Positions 28,759 through 37,412 of a stretch of DNA of 64,000 nucleotides are shown here, one piece after another (position 1 is the stretch's first letter; each line of letters starts with the position of its first letter). This DNA is from Algoriphagus winogradskyi (lineage in GTDB: Bacteria > Bacteroidota > Bacteroidia > Cytophagales > Cyclobacteriaceae). The translations under genes were made by a program, and so were the position numbers. The DNA is taken from the NCBI RefSeq assembly GCF_900182815.1, contig NZ_FXUA01000002.1, positions 868,001-932,000 on the forward strand. Reading direction: 5' to 3'. The notes beneath the pieces are model-generated. The model saw only the letters and a program-made list of their open reading frames with translations, was not told where the DNA came from and ran no database searches.

Positions 28759-29058
28759 TTATCCTAAATGATTCTCATTCTCTTTTGAAAGTTGGATTTC
28801 CAAACCCCCTAATTTCGATGCTACAAAATTATAAATCACTGCTCCTAATGCTCCAACTATAAAGCCAATGACTCCATACATAATAGGAAAGACAATTACC
28901 ATTATGAGCCCAAGGCCTCCCATGCCTTCTCCAAGCAATCCTGAAAAAGCAGTAAAGAATAAAGCATAAAAAATACCGATCACAAAGCCAAGGATGCCAA
29001 GTGTCAAGCCATAGATTTTAGCAGCGGAGGAAACTCCGATTTTTTCAATTTGTACCAT
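28759..29058 (-). CDS. Small two-helix membrane protein (DUF3566-like)
   Basis: This 99-residue protein opens with MVQIEKIGVSSAAKIYGLTL, followed by two long hydrophobic helices (about 15-42 and 48-78) separated by a glycine-rich turn and ending in a charged tail. The opening and length fit small membrane proteins often labelled DUF3566-domain in Bacteroidota and archaea. No function is known. It stands alone, convergent with gcvP. Confidence 0.6.
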   Translation of the reverse strand: MVQIEKIGVSSAAKIYGLTLGILGFVIGIFYALFFTAFSGLLGEGMGGLGLIMVIVFPIMYGVIGFIVGALGAVIYNFVASKLGGLEIQLSKENENHLG

Positions 29059-29118
29059 TTATTTAAAAGTTTAGTGTAAAATATATTTTTTGAAAATATT
29101 AAAAAATTAGGCATAAAA

Positions 29119-29143
29119 AAAGCACACCCGAAAGTGTGCTTTA
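29119..29143 (-). terminator. Rho-independent terminator of lipA
   Basis: A hairpin AGCACAC/GTGTGCT flanked by A and T runs lies 18 bases past the lipA stop. Confidence 0.8.
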
Positions 29144-29160
29144 AAAATCATTTAGAAGGT

Positions 29161-30039
29161 TTACACGTTCACGTGGCGCTCAGCATGGTAAGATGACCTC
29201 ACCAAAGGTCCTGACTCCACGTACTTCAATCCTCTCGCCAAACCCTCTTCTCTATATTCTGCAAAAAGATCCGGATGTATAAATTCAGCTACTTCAATGT
29301 GCATTTTGGTAGGCTGAAGGTATTGTCCTAAAGTGAGGATATCACAACCGTGCTCTGCTAGATCATCCATTGCTTTGAAAACCTCTTCTTTTTTCTCACC
29401 TAATCCTAGCATGATGCCGGTTTTGGTTCTTTTGCCGTACTCTTTGGTTAATTTGGTCTGCTCTAGAGACCGTGCATATTTTGCTTGCGGACGAACTCTT
29501 CTATAAAGACTTTCCACAGTTTCCATATTATGAGAAACTACTTCTTGGCCTCCTGAAATCATTCTATATAAAGCATCCCAGTTTGATTTTACATCTGGAA
29601 TAAGAGTCTCAATTGTTGTTGCTGGTGACAGTTCCTTGGTCTGTATCACGGTTTGATACCAGATTTCGGCACCTTTATCTTTCAATTCATCTCTATTTAC
29701 AGAGGTCAAAACGGCATGTTTTACGCCCATGAGCTTGATTGCTTCTGCTACTCTTCTCGGCTCATCCACATCATATTCAGGCGGTCGGCCAGTAGCTACA
29801 GCGCAAAAGGAGCATGAACGTGTACATACATTTCCCAAAATCATAAAGGTAGCCGTTCCGGCTCCCCAGCATTCACCCATGTTTGGGCAATTGCCGCTTT
29901 CGCAGATCGTATGAAGCTTGTGCTCATCTACTAGTTTGCGGACTTTGGCGTATTCTTTTCCTACAGGAAGTTTCACTCTAAGCCAATCTGGCTTTTTTCT
30001 TCGGGTAGCTTCTTCGGGAATTACAGGTAATTCGATCAT
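29161..30039 (-). CDS. lipA: Lipoyl synthase (radical SAM)
   Basis: The 292-residue protein inserts two sulfurs into octanoyl chains to form lipoyl groups. Both iron-sulfur sites are visible: the auxiliary cluster cysteines in [12 protein letters not shown] (Cys46, Cys51, Cys57) and the radical SAM CX3CX2C in CTRSCSFC (Cys72, Cys76, Cys79). The C-terminal VRSSYHAE segment contains the conserved serine that ligates the auxiliary cluster. It is a single gene with its own promoter candidate and terminator. Confidence 0.97.
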   Translation of the reverse strand: MIELPVIPEEATRRKKPDWLRVKLPVGKEYAKVRKLVDEHKLHTICESGNCPNMGECWGAGTATFMILGNVCTRSCSFCAVATGRPPEYDVDEPRRVAEAIKLMGVKHAVLTSVNRDELKDKGAEIWYQTVIQTKELSPATTIETLIPDVKSNWDALYRMISGGQEVVSHNMETVESLYRRVRPQAKYARSLEQTKLTKEYGKRTKTGIMLGLGEKKEEVFKAMDDLAEHGCDILTLGQYLQPTKMHIEVAEFIHPDLFAEYREEGLARGLKYVESGPLVRSSYHAERHVNV

Positions 30040-30056
30040 TGATTTCTGATTTGGTG

Positions 30057-30064
30057 CAAAGGTA
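30057..30064 (-). promoter_or_regulatory. Candidate -7 element for lipA
   Basis: The minus strand reads TACCTTTG, an exact TAnnTTTG match, 18 bases upstream of the lipA ATG, implying a very short leader. It falls between lipA and the convergently oriented-in-series upstream gene ending at 30094. Confidence 0.5.
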
Positions 30065-30093
30065 AGTCAGCAAAGGGCAAAACCCAAGTTGAC

Positions 30094-30822
30094 TTACTGT
30101 CTGAACCCGTAGAAAAAGGTGAAGTACACAGACTGGAACAACTGACGATTTTCTGTAGTCGGGATCAGGGGGATTTCTTTGGTAAACCCTTCGAGCATGT
30201 ATCCAAGTTCCAAACCTGTTGCATTTGAGCGAAAAACCCCAAATTCAAAGGATAGGGCAGCTTTAAGATTGGCACCGAAAGCAAACTCTGATTGTCCTAT
30301 ACCTTCGAAAAGACGACCAGTTCCTAAAATGTTGAATCGGCTTTGGTGGATTTCCGGATCGTATTGCTCGCGTACAGTTTCTACTCTGTTCAGCGCATAT
30401 TCTATATAGTAAGGTGCAATTAATCCAAACGTTGGACCTACTGCGGCGAGCGCTGAAACTTGTACTCCTTGGTTAGGCGCTTTTTTGAAAAGGATTATTT
30501 CACGACCATATTGAGGTCTGATGGAATAGAGGTAATTAGACTTGCCAAAAATATAGCTGTTGCCTAGTACAGTGTTGTATCTTATTTCCTTAGGGTTTTT
30601 GACATTGGACAGCTCTAAAGCCCAAAAACTAAATTGGGTATCGTCTAAACGGGTACCTGCTTTGAAGACTATACCTCCTATTAATCCTCCGTTTGTGTTT
30701 TTATTAACACCAAACATATATTCCTTGTCATATTCGTAATTGCCAATGTCATCTCTTTGAGCAAAAGATTCGATGGAAAATGACAGTAAAAGAAGCGGTA
30801 AGATGAATTTCAGTTTGTTCAT
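30094..30822 (-). CDS. Secreted outer-membrane beta-barrel-like protein of unknown function
   Basis: The 242-residue product has a signal peptide ending IESFAQR. The remainder alternates short amphipathic strands with aromatic residues, and the C-terminal strand QSVYFTFFYGFRQ resembles the last strand of outer-membrane beta-barrels. I do not recognise the family; similar proteins occur widely in Cytophagales as hypothetical proteins. It lies upstream of lipA on the same strand with a 54-base gap containing a promoter candidate, so it may be separately expressed. Confidence 0.65.
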   Translation of the reverse strand: MNKLKFILPLLLLSFSIESFAQRDDIGNYEYDKEYMFGVNKNTNGGLIGGIVFKAGTRLDDTQFSFWALELSNVKNPKEIRYNTVLGNSYIFGKSNYLYSIRPQYGREIILFKKAPNQGVQVSALAAVGPTFGLIAPYYIEYALNRVETVREQYDPEIHQSRFNILGTGRLFEGIGQSEFAFGANLKAALSFEFGVFRSNATGLELGYMLEGFTKEIPLIPTTENRQLFQSVYFTFFYGFRQ

Positions 30823-30892
30823 TCGAATTGGTCGAAAATATAGCCCTATTTTTGGGTGTTAGTATTTTAACTGATTTTAAAAATAAGAGTTT

Positions 30893-31297
30893 ATGCCCAC
30901 TATAAAAAGTTCATATTTAGGGAATTTGAGAACGGAGTCGGAGCACCTTCAGTCAGGCACCCAATTATATACCGATGCTCCACTAGATAATAATGGAAAA
31001 GGCGAGAAATTTTCTCCTACTGACCTTGTTGCAAGTGCGTTAGGTAGTTGTATGGTGACGATTATGGGGATTGTGGCTAATAGAGACTCTGTGTCTTTAG
31101 ATGGACTGTCTTGGGAAGTGACCAAAATTATGCAATCATCTCCGCGGAAAATAAGTGAAATAATAGTTGAGTTTCACTGGGAAAATCCTGTAGAAGATGA
31201 AGCGATGCTCCAGAAGTTGAAAAATGCAGCCAAGACTTGTCCTGTTGCATTAAGCTTAGATTCTGAGATTAAGCAGACTTTAAGGTTCAATTTTTGA
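30893..31297 (+). CDS. OsmC family protein
   Basis: At 134 residues this fits small OsmC/Ohr-fold proteins. The family pattern SPTDLVASALGSCMVTIMGI holds one conserved cysteine (Cys52) and TCPVALSLD near the end supplies the second (about Cys120). These reduce organic hydroperoxides using the cysteine pair. It is soluble with no signal peptide, divergent from the preceding gene by 70 bases. Confidence 0.88.
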   Translation: MPTIKSSYLGNLRTESEHLQSGTQLYTDAPLDNNGKGEKFSPTDLVASALGSCMVTIMGIVANRDSVSLDGLSWEVTKIMQSSPRKISEIIVEFHWENPVEDEAMLQKLKNAAKTCPVALSLDSEIKQTLRFNF

Positions 31298-31449
31298 GTG
31301 AAATAGTAAAAGAAATAGGCTATTTAGAAAGCATTCAAAAAAAATGTTCCTTCTGTCTTAAGCTTTTTTCTGTAGAAATTGTGAGGAAGCATACGCATCG
31401 TTCAATCACGAGTTAGTAGAAATTTGAAAGTATATAAACCCACCCGAAT

Positions 31450-32358
31450 ATGAGCTACTTATTTGAATCCTTCAATGGCTGGAAAAGCTATTGCGATGAG
31501 AAAGAAATTTCATTGCCAGAATCAGTAATCGAATATGAAGTTGATCAGAAAAATGGCTCAAATGATCAAATCAAAGCCGGACTTTTGCAAGCATATGGAG
31601 TAATGAAGGATGCTGTGAAAACCGGTTTAGAAGAAGAAATGACTTCCCGCTCTGGAATGATTAATAATGGAGCAAAGAAGGTTTATAATCATCCACTTTC
31701 TGTACTTTCTCCTGAATTTCAAAAATTAATATCCCGGGCCTTAGCAGCCAAGGAGGTCAATTCTTGTATGGGAAGGGTAGTGGCCGCACCTACTGCTGGA
31801 GCAAGTGGAATTCTGCCAGGCACTCTAGTTACGCTTCAGGAAATCCACGGATTAAGTGATGAGCAGATTGTTGAGGGACTTTTGGTAGGAGCAGGGATAG
31901 CATTGATTATTGAAGAGAAAGCTAGTTTAGCTGGTGCAGTTGGCGGATGTCAAGCAGAAACAGGCTCGGCTGCGGCCATGGCTTCAGGAGCGATTGTTTA
32001 TTGCCTAGGAGGGAGTACAGATCAGGTTTTCAATGCAGTTGCCATCACTATTCAATGCATGTTGGGGCTGATTTGTGATCCAGTCGCTGGACTAGTTGAA
32101 GTGCCCTGTGTAGTACGCAATGCCAGTGCTGCCGCCATTGCGTTCAGCTCTGCTCAGATAGCTTTGGCCAATGTAAGTGCAGTGATACCCGTGGATGAGT
32201 GTGTGGAGGCGATGGGGGAAGTTGGAGCTTCAATGGAAAGCCGCTATAAGGAAACGGCAATGGGAGGGTTGGCAGCTACACTTACTGGACAGGCTATTTC
32301 TGAACGGGTGCTGATAAAGGATATAGAAATATTACCCGACGGTGAATCAGAGGAATAA
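31450..32358 (+). CDS. sdaAA: L-serine ammonia-lyase, iron-sulfur-dependent, alpha subunit type
   Basis: The 302-residue protein matches the alpha domain of the [4Fe-4S] L-serine dehydratase, which turns serine into pyruvate and ammonia. Candidate cluster cysteines are in NSCMGRVVAAPTAGASG, VGGCQAETGSAAAMAS and LICDPVAGLVEVPC. Single-chain enzymes are about 450 residues, so this is the alpha-only form, and the beta subunit must be elsewhere because no SdaAB is in the window. Its 3' end overlaps the convergent gene by 12 bases. Confidence 0.88.
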   Translation: MSYLFESFNGWKSYCDEKEISLPESVIEYEVDQKNGSNDQIKAGLLQAYGVMKDAVKTGLEEEMTSRSGMINNGAKKVYNHPLSVLSPEFQKLISRALAAKEVNSCMGRVVAAPTAGASGILPGTLVTLQEIHGLSDEQIVEGLLVGAGIALIIEEKASLAGAVGGCQAETGSAAAMASGAIVYCLGGSTDQVFNAVAITIQCMLGLICDPVAGLVEVPCVVRNASAAAIAFSSAQIALANVSAVIPVDECVEAMGEVGASMESRYKETAMGGLAATLTGQAISERVLIKDIEILPDGESEE

Positions 32359-32808
32359 ATTCTTGATAAAAGGAATAGCTAATAATTTTTCAATACTCAT
32401 GCTGAGGACAACTGACCATAGACAAGCGCTCCAAAGCATATGCATGTAAATATGTCTTTTTTTGACTCCAAACGAAACCATAATCAGCGTGCCACCGATA
32501 GGTGTAAGTATAAGTGGGGTAAAGAACGCAATTCCTATTTCTCCGTAATTTTTCCACAGATGAACTATTCGCCTATTTTTTTTGGAAAAAATCAACCTTG
32601 ATTTCCGTTGGAAACTTCCTTCAAAAAGAGCTTTTATCTTAGAACCTAGAAGAGTAAAAATGATTACACTAGTCATCATTCCAGCGATGGTAACGAAGGC
32701 TTTTTCTAATACAGTGTAGCCTGCCGCGGAACCTAAAACAGGCCCAGCAATAAATTTAAACCAACATAGAAAGTAAATTCCAAGTAAGGTTAGAATTTGG
32801 TCCATCAT
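32347..32808 (-). CDS. Small multi-pass membrane protein of unknown function
   Basis: The 153-residue protein has four to five hydrophobic helices and a central basic loop (about 68-85, containing KKNRRIVHLWKNYGEIG). The segment FFTPLILTPIGGTLIMVSFG recalls the small multidrug-export/DedA-like families, but the match is too weak to name it. The start overlaps the antiporter stop by four bases (ATGA), so it is translated with it and may assist membrane ion handling. Confidence 0.6.
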   Translation of the reverse strand: MMDQILTLLGIYFLCWFKFIAGPVLGSAAGYTVLEKAFVTIAGMMTSVIIFTLLGSKIKALFEGSFQRKSRLIFSKKNRRIVHLWKNYGEIGIAFFTPLILTPIGGTLIMVSFGVKKRHIYMHMLWSACLWSVVLSMSIEKLLAIPFIKNLFL

Positions 32809-33743
32809 AAGAGGAAGAACAAATAGGCAAAGTAGCTAAGTAAGAGTAAAGAACCTTCTACTTTAGAAACCCGCATCTTGGTTCGCATCAACACGAATAA
32901 AAAGAGGGTAATTCCAAGCATCCATAAGAAATCTGAATCGATAAATTCCTGGGAGACACCAATTGGTTTTATGATTGCCGTAAGACCGATGATGGACAGA
33001 ATATTCATGATGTTACTGCCAAGAATATTTCCTAAGGCTAAATCTGTTCTTTTAGATAAAGCGGCTATAATAGAAGTAATTAGCTCCGGTAAACTTGTTC
33101 CGATCGCAATGATAGTTACTCCAATGATTCGCTCTGATACTCCGAACTCTCTGGAGATTTTTACGGCATTATTGACGAGGAGTTCAGAGCCAAGATAAAG
33201 GCCCAGTACCCCGCCTGCAAATAAACCTATAGCTGCAAACCAAGAGTAGTTTTTCACTTGCTCTATTTCCTCTTCTACCTCTGTATTGTCCACTAATTCT
33301 GAAGCAGGACTTTTGAAGAGGTAGATGTTAAAACCTATGAATAATCCGAAGAGTAGGATGCCTTCCCAAAAGCTAATCAAGCCATTATAGCTCAAGCCGT
33401 AAAAAAGAATGGATACCAATAAAGTGACTAAATAGTCGAACCGGATATGGCTTTTCCGGATGAGGATAGGGTAAAAGATTCCGCTCACTCCTAGAACTAG
33501 GGCTATGTTTGCAATGTTTGACCCGATCACATTCCCGATAGAGATATCACTATTTCCTTTGAGGGCGGCATTCACACTTACTAGTAATTCTGGTGCCGAT
33601 GTACCAAACGCAACAACTGTCATTCCGATTAAGCCTGCACTCATGCCTAGTTTTACAGCCATTGCGGAAGCGCCGTCTACCAATATTTTTCCCCCGTAGA
33701 GAAGAATAGCCAAACCAAGAAATAAAAGGAAGTATGGAAGCAT
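32805..33743 (-). CDS. Calcium/sodium antiporter, CaCA family (YrbG-like)
   Basis: The product is about 312 residues with ten predicted helices and two inverted alpha-repeats: VAFGTSAPELLVSVNAALKG in the first half and IAIGTSLPELITSIIAALSK in the second. Those GTS(A/L)PEL motifs form the ion-binding sites of CaCA exchangers, and GN(V/I)(I/L)GSN follows each. It exchanges Ca2+ for Na+ or H+ across the inner membrane. I favour the ATG at 33743, seven bases after the upp stop; a longer in-frame start at 33785 would overlap upp. Confidence 0.9.
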   Translation of the reverse strand: MLPYFLLFLGLAILLYGGKILVDGASAMAVKLGMSAGLIGMTVVAFGTSAPELLVSVNAALKGNSDISIGNVIGSNIANIALVLGVSGIFYPILIRKSHIRFDYLVTLLVSILFYGLSYNGLISFWEGILLFGLFIGFNIYLFKSPASELVDNTEVEEEIEQVKNYSWFAAIGLFAGGVLGLYLGSELLVNNAVKISREFGVSERIIGVTIIAIGTSLPELITSIIAALSKRTDLALGNILGSNIMNILSIIGLTAIIKPIGVSQEFIDSDFLWMLGITLFLFVLMRTKMRVSKVEGSLLLLSYFAYLFFLL

Positions 33744-33750
33744 GAAATGA

Positions 33751-34395
33751 TTAAAGTTTTGGGCCAAAAGAAAGATCTCCTGCATCCCCTAGCCCTGGTA
33801 CAATGTAGGATTGATGATTTAGTTTTTCGTCCATTGCGCCTACCCAAATTGAAAAAGGAAAAGAGATGTTTTCCTTAATATATTGGATGCCTTCTGGAGC
33901 GGCAATGACTGAAGCTATATGGATGTGTTTGGGTTTGCCATGGGTTAGGAGCGTGTTGATTGATTCCACAATAGATTTACCAGTAGCTAGCATAGGGTCA
34001 GCTAGGATTACAATCTTACCTTCCAAATTAGGGCTTGCATGATAGCCAAGGTGAACATTGATTTCTCCTGGTGAAGTCTCATCTCTAAATGCTCCGATAA
34101 ACCCACTTTCAGCTTTGTCAAAATAATTTAAAAAGCCATTATAAAATGGTAATGAAGCCCTCATAACTGAGATGATTACCGGGTTTTCAGTTGCAGAAAG
34201 CACTGAAGTTGAAGTGAGCGGAGTTTCTATGTTCTCCTGGGAATACTCAAAAGACTTAGAAATTTCATAGGCAAGTATTTCACCCATTCGCTCTAAGTTT
34301 CTCCGAAACCTCATTCTATCATTTTGTGTGCGTACATCTCTCATTTCGCTTAAGAAATGATTTGCCAAAGAAGGGGTGTCAGTTAAAACAAACAT
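33751..34395 (-). CDS. upp: Uracil phosphoribosyltransferase
   Basis: The 214-residue enzyme makes UMP from uracil and PRPP for pyrimidine salvage. The PRPP-binding loop DPMLATGKSIVESIN and the uracil-binding end YIVPGLGDAGDLSFG are present. Upp often stands near pyrimidine transport genes; here it leads a transcript with the CaCA antiporter. A strong terminator lies just upstream, separating it from the flotillin operon. Confidence 0.93.
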   Translation of the reverse strand: MFVLTDTPSLANHFLSEMRDVRTQNDRMRFRRNLERMGEILAYEISKSFEYSQENIETPLTSTSVLSATENPVIISVMRASLPFYNGFLNYFDKAESGFIGAFRDETSPGEINVHLGYHASPNLEGKIVILADPMLATGKSIVESINTLLTHGKPKHIHIASVIAAPEGIQYIKENISFPFSIWVGAMDEKLNHQSYIVPGLGDAGDLSFGPKL

Positions 34396-34411
34396 GCTGC
34401 GAAGATAAAAT

Positions 34412-34442
34412 AAAAACCCGGCTCTTTTGGGGCCGGGTTTTT
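34412..34442 (-). terminator. Rho-independent terminator of the NfeD/flotillin operon
   Basis: ACCCGGC/GCCGGGT form a GC-rich stem extended by A and T runs on each side. It is about 145 bases past the flotillin stop and just before upp, and by symmetry can work both ways. Confidence 0.85.
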
Positions 34443-34586
34443 AACTAAGGAAAATTATCTCTATTTCACTTCAAAGCTTGCTCTTCTAGCTAATTGTCTT
34501 GCGTCAGCGGAGGATTTTTCCAATCAAACATTTTTATCATGTCCTGTAAATGGTAATTAGCGTTATTAATTACCTTTTGTTTAAAA

Positions 34587-36101
34587 CTATTCCTCTTCAG
34601 GCTTTTGTTCTTCCTTCTTTTTAGGAGGCTCCACCAAATCTTCTCCCTTCAAATAAGTTGGAAGATTAAGTCCTGCCATGTTAAATAGTTCATTTAATGG
34701 AGGGACAGTCTTCATCATTCCAGATACAAAATTGGCGGTGGAGCCATTGCCATTTTCACCTTGCCCAGAATCCCAAACAGTAATTTTATCAATCTTGATG
34801 TTTTTGACAGCTTCAACCTGAGTTTTTACCAATTCAGGTAATTTCTCAATCAATAGCAATTGGAAGGCCTTGGTAGGATCTCCACCTGCTGCACTTACCA
34901 CTTCACGGTAACCTTCTGCTTGTTTGGTCAATATTTCATACAGACCTTTTGCTTCCGCATCCATTTTGGCAAAGATCGCATCAGCTTCGCCTTTTGCCTG
35001 TTCTCTGATTCGCTCTGCTTCTGCTTGGGCTTCTATGATCGCACGTTGTTTGGCGATTTCTGCCGGTACGACAATGTTAGCATTTTGAGTGGATCGTTCT
35101 CTATCCGCTCTAGCTGTTTCAGCTTTTTGCTCCGCCAAATAGGCTTCCTCTAACGCTCTTGCGCTTTGTACTTTTTCGGATGCTAAGGCAATTCTTAATG
35201 CTTCAGCTTCTTTTTCTCTACGTTGTGCGTCAGACTGAGCAATGGAGATTTTAGCTTCGTTTTCTCCTTTGATAGCAATGGCATTTGCTTCGGAGGTTTT
35301 AACCCTCGTGTCTCGCTGTGCTTCTGCTTTACCTATACTCTCATCTTTTGCAGCTTCCGCAATGCTGACCTCGCGGTTTTTGTTAGTAATAGCAATTTTT
35401 ACATCACGGTCACGCTGGGTGTCTGCTATCTGCACATCCTTCTCACGGTCTGCGAGGGCCTTACCAGTTTCACCGATTTTCTCTTGCTCTGCCACAGAGA
35501 TTTTAGCTTCATTGATCGCTTTTGCGGCAGCTTCTTTACCAAGTGCTTCAATGTATCCAGACTCATCTTTGATGTCCGTCACGTTGACGTTGATCAGTTT
35601 CAAGCCGATTTTCTTCAATTCGCTATCTACATTCTTAGAAATGCTCTCCAAAAATTTATCCCGATCAGAGTTAATTTCCTCGATGGTCATTGTAGCAATC
35701 ACCAATCGCAATTGGCCAAAAAGGATGTCCTTTGAAAGCTCCTGAATCTGCTCATGAGCTAAGCCTAACAGACGCTCAGCAGCCGTATTCATCGTGTCAG
35801 TGTCTGTAGAAATAGCGATCGTAAATCTACATGGGACATCTACGCGGATATTTTGACGGCTTAGCGCATTAGTCAAATTAGCTTCGATGGAAATAGGCTT
35901 CAGATCTAGGTAAGCATAATCCTGAATGACCGGCCAAATAAATGCTCCACCTCCATGAATACAGCGTGCAGAGGTACCTCCGGTTTTTCCATATACCACT
36001 AGGATTTTGTCAGATGGGCAGCGCTTGTATCTTGAGACAAGCGCTAGAATAGTCACAAATGTGACAATCGTCGCGACGACGATAAGAATTAAAGGATCCA
36101 T
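34587..36101 (-). CDS. Flotillin family protein (SPFH/band 7, YqiK-like)
   Basis: The 504-residue protein has an N-terminal membrane anchor (residues 4-24), an SPFH domain (about 30-200) beginning ILVVYGKTGGTSARCIHGGG, then a long Ala/Glu/Lys/Arg coiled coil (about 195-390) with repeats such as AEAQRDTRVKTSEANAIAI, and an Asn/Gly-rich C terminus ending PPKKKEEQKPEEE. Flotillins organise membrane microdomains. Paired with an NfeD-like protein 12 bases upstream, this is the YqiJ-YqiK arrangement. The coiled coil gives false open frames on the opposite strand. Confidence 0.93.
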   Translation of the reverse strand: MDPLILIVVATIVTFVTILALVSRYKRCPSDKILVVYGKTGGTSARCIHGGGAFIWPVIQDYAYLDLKPISIEANLTNALSRQNIRVDVPCRFTIAISTDTDTMNTAAERLLGLAHEQIQELSKDILFGQLRLVIATMTIEEINSDRDKFLESISKNVDSELKKIGLKLINVNVTDIKDESGYIEALGKEAAAKAINEAKISVAEQEKIGETGKALADREKDVQIADTQRDRDVKIAITNKNREVSIAEAAKDESIGKAEAQRDTRVKTSEANAIAIKGENEAKISIAQSDAQRREKEAEALRIALASEKVQSARALEEAYLAEQKAETARADRERSTQNANIVVPAEIAKQRAIIEAQAEAERIREQAKGEADAIFAKMDAEAKGLYEILTKQAEGYREVVSAAGGDPTKAFQLLLIEKLPELVKTQVEAVKNIKIDKITVWDSGQGENGNGSTANFVSGMMKTVPPLNELFNMAGLNLPTYLKGEDLVEPPKKKEEQKPEEE

Positions 36102-36113
36102 AAAAGAAATAAG

Positions 36114-36710
36114 TTAAAGCTTTTCTACGATGAGGATATTGCCACTTTCTACCCGTTTGATCTTCACTGTGGCGTTAGTTTCAATTTTGTCTTGCTCGGT
36201 CATGGCATCTATTTCCCGCACAGATCCATTCAGGCTTACCATGATTTTCCCTTTTCCCTGCATTCTCCCAGGAATAGCTAGATAGACTTCTGCGATTTTG
36301 TCCAGTGTTTTTTCTAACCTAAAAGTATTGTCTTCGCCGAGTTTTTGGATTTGCTTGATGATGAGAAAAAAGAAATAAACAAAAGCAAAACCTACCGCTA
36401 AACTTAGCATGATAAGCAGGGTTGTATTTGGAATAAGCTTGTAAAATGAGATGCCAGTCCAGCTAAAACCAAGCAAGAAATTAACTAGATTTCTAAAGGA
36501 AAACATCTGAAAAGGTGCATCTGCACTATCCAGGTCTCCATCGAAGTCTGCTTCCAGTCCATCCGATCCTCCAGATCCTACGAAAGTCAAAATAGTCTGA
36601 AGTACAAAAATCAACGATACTGGTATGGCGATATACCAGAACATTTTGAGCTGCGGATCTAATCCATCTAAAAATTCCATGTCATTTTGAGTTAAGCCTA
36701 TCAAAGGCAT
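36114..36710 (-). CDS. NfeD-like membrane protein with OB-fold domain (YqiJ-like)
   Basis: The 198-residue product has a helix (about 26-48), an acidic linker, two more helices (about 85-135) and a C-terminal OB-fold (about 145-198) with KIAEVYLAIPGRMQGKGKIM. NfeD1b-type proteins typically accompany flotillins and are thought to help form or anchor the microdomain. I take the ATG at 36710; a TTG precedes it by two codons and an ATG at 36680 is also possible. It is the promoter-proximal gene of the pair. Confidence 0.85.
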   Translation of the reverse strand: MPLIGLTQNDMEFLDGLDPQLKMFWYIAIPVSLIFVLQTILTFVGSGGSDGLEADFDGDLDSADAPFQMFSFRNLVNFLLGFSWTGISFYKLIPNTTLLIMLSLAVGFAFVYFFFLIIKQIQKLGEDNTFRLEKTLDKIAEVYLAIPGRMQGKGKIMVSLNGSVREIDAMTEQDKIETNATVKIKRVESGNILIVEKL

Positions 36711-36810
36711 GCTCAAAATATTAAAAATTCTCTAATTACTAATCTTTTATTCTAAAATAGCTAGGTGTTGAATTACTGATTTGGTCGGAAGCATAATTCT
36801 ATTTGGTAAA

Positions 36811-36845
36811 AAAAATCCCAGAGGATTTAACTCTGGGATTTTTAT
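36811..36845 (-). terminator. Rho-independent terminator of the lipocalin operon
   Basis: AAATCCCAGAG pairs with CTCTGGGATTT, with A/T runs at both ends, six bases past the lipocalin stop. Confidence 0.85.
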
Positions 36846-36850
36846 TCTTC

Positions 36851-37402
36851 CTAAATATCACACTGTACAGTTTTTTCGAGTTTACTGAGATCAAAACCTT
36901 TCTTCTCGACTCGCTGCAAGATCTCATCATAAATTACTGGATCCATTTCTTGAGTTCTTGATAAAATCCAGAGGTAAGCTCTATTTGGATGACCAACTAC
37001 AGCGTAAGAGTAATCTTTTGCTAAATCTATGATCCAATATTTCCCTTTAAAAGGCCAGAAGAACTGAACTTTTAGCTTGGCATTTCCTGATCCATCTTCC
37101 ACAAAAGCTTTGGCTGTGGAGGTTTTGATTTTCCCTTTCTCTGGAAGATTACAGCTATTTTCCACACTGATTGTACCGTCAGCGTTTGGTGTATAAATAG
37201 CTTTGGTGCAGGTACATCCTTTTTGGAATGATTGAGGGAAAGAGGCAATTTCGTACCATTCACCTGCATATTTTTCAAGATCTACATAAGGAACTGTTTC
37301 TAGGTCTTGGGCATGGCTGTTTTGCGATAAAAACAGAAGGCCAGCTGCCGCCAAAACAGGCAATACCAGCGCTACTTTTTCTGATTTGTTGAAGGTTCTC
37401 AT
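36851..37402 (-). CDS. Lipocalin family protein (Blc-like)
   Basis: This 183-residue protein has an N-terminal hydrophobic segment (13-31, ending NSHAQ) and a lipocalin barrel: the first motif GEWYEIASFPQSFQKG and the last motif WILSRTQEMDP are both present. Unlike E. coli Blc it has no lipobox, so it is predicted to be secreted to the periplasm by signal peptidase I. Cysteines at CTCTKA and the C-terminal CDI could form disulfides. Blc binds lysophospholipids. It is the last gene of a three-gene operon with a TspO-related protein and an oxidoreductase. Confidence 0.9.
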   Translation of the reverse strand: MRTFNKSEKVALVLPVLAAAGLLFLSQNSHAQDLETVPYVDLEKYAGEWYEIASFPQSFQKGCTCTKAIYTPNADGTISVENSCNLPEKGKIKTSTAKAFVEDGSGNAKLKVQFFWPFKGKYWIIDLAKDYSYAVVGHPNRAYLWILSRTQEMDPVIYDEILQRVEKKGFDLSKLEKTVQCDI

Positions 37403-37412
37403 AGTGGTTGGT

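Noticed and set aside
35223..35745. Two long plus-strand frames (about 170 codons) opposite the flotillin gene
   Set aside because: They mirror the repetitive Ala/Glu coiled-coil codons of the flotillin and give low-complexity Cys/Phe- or Ser/Ala-rich proteins without start context.
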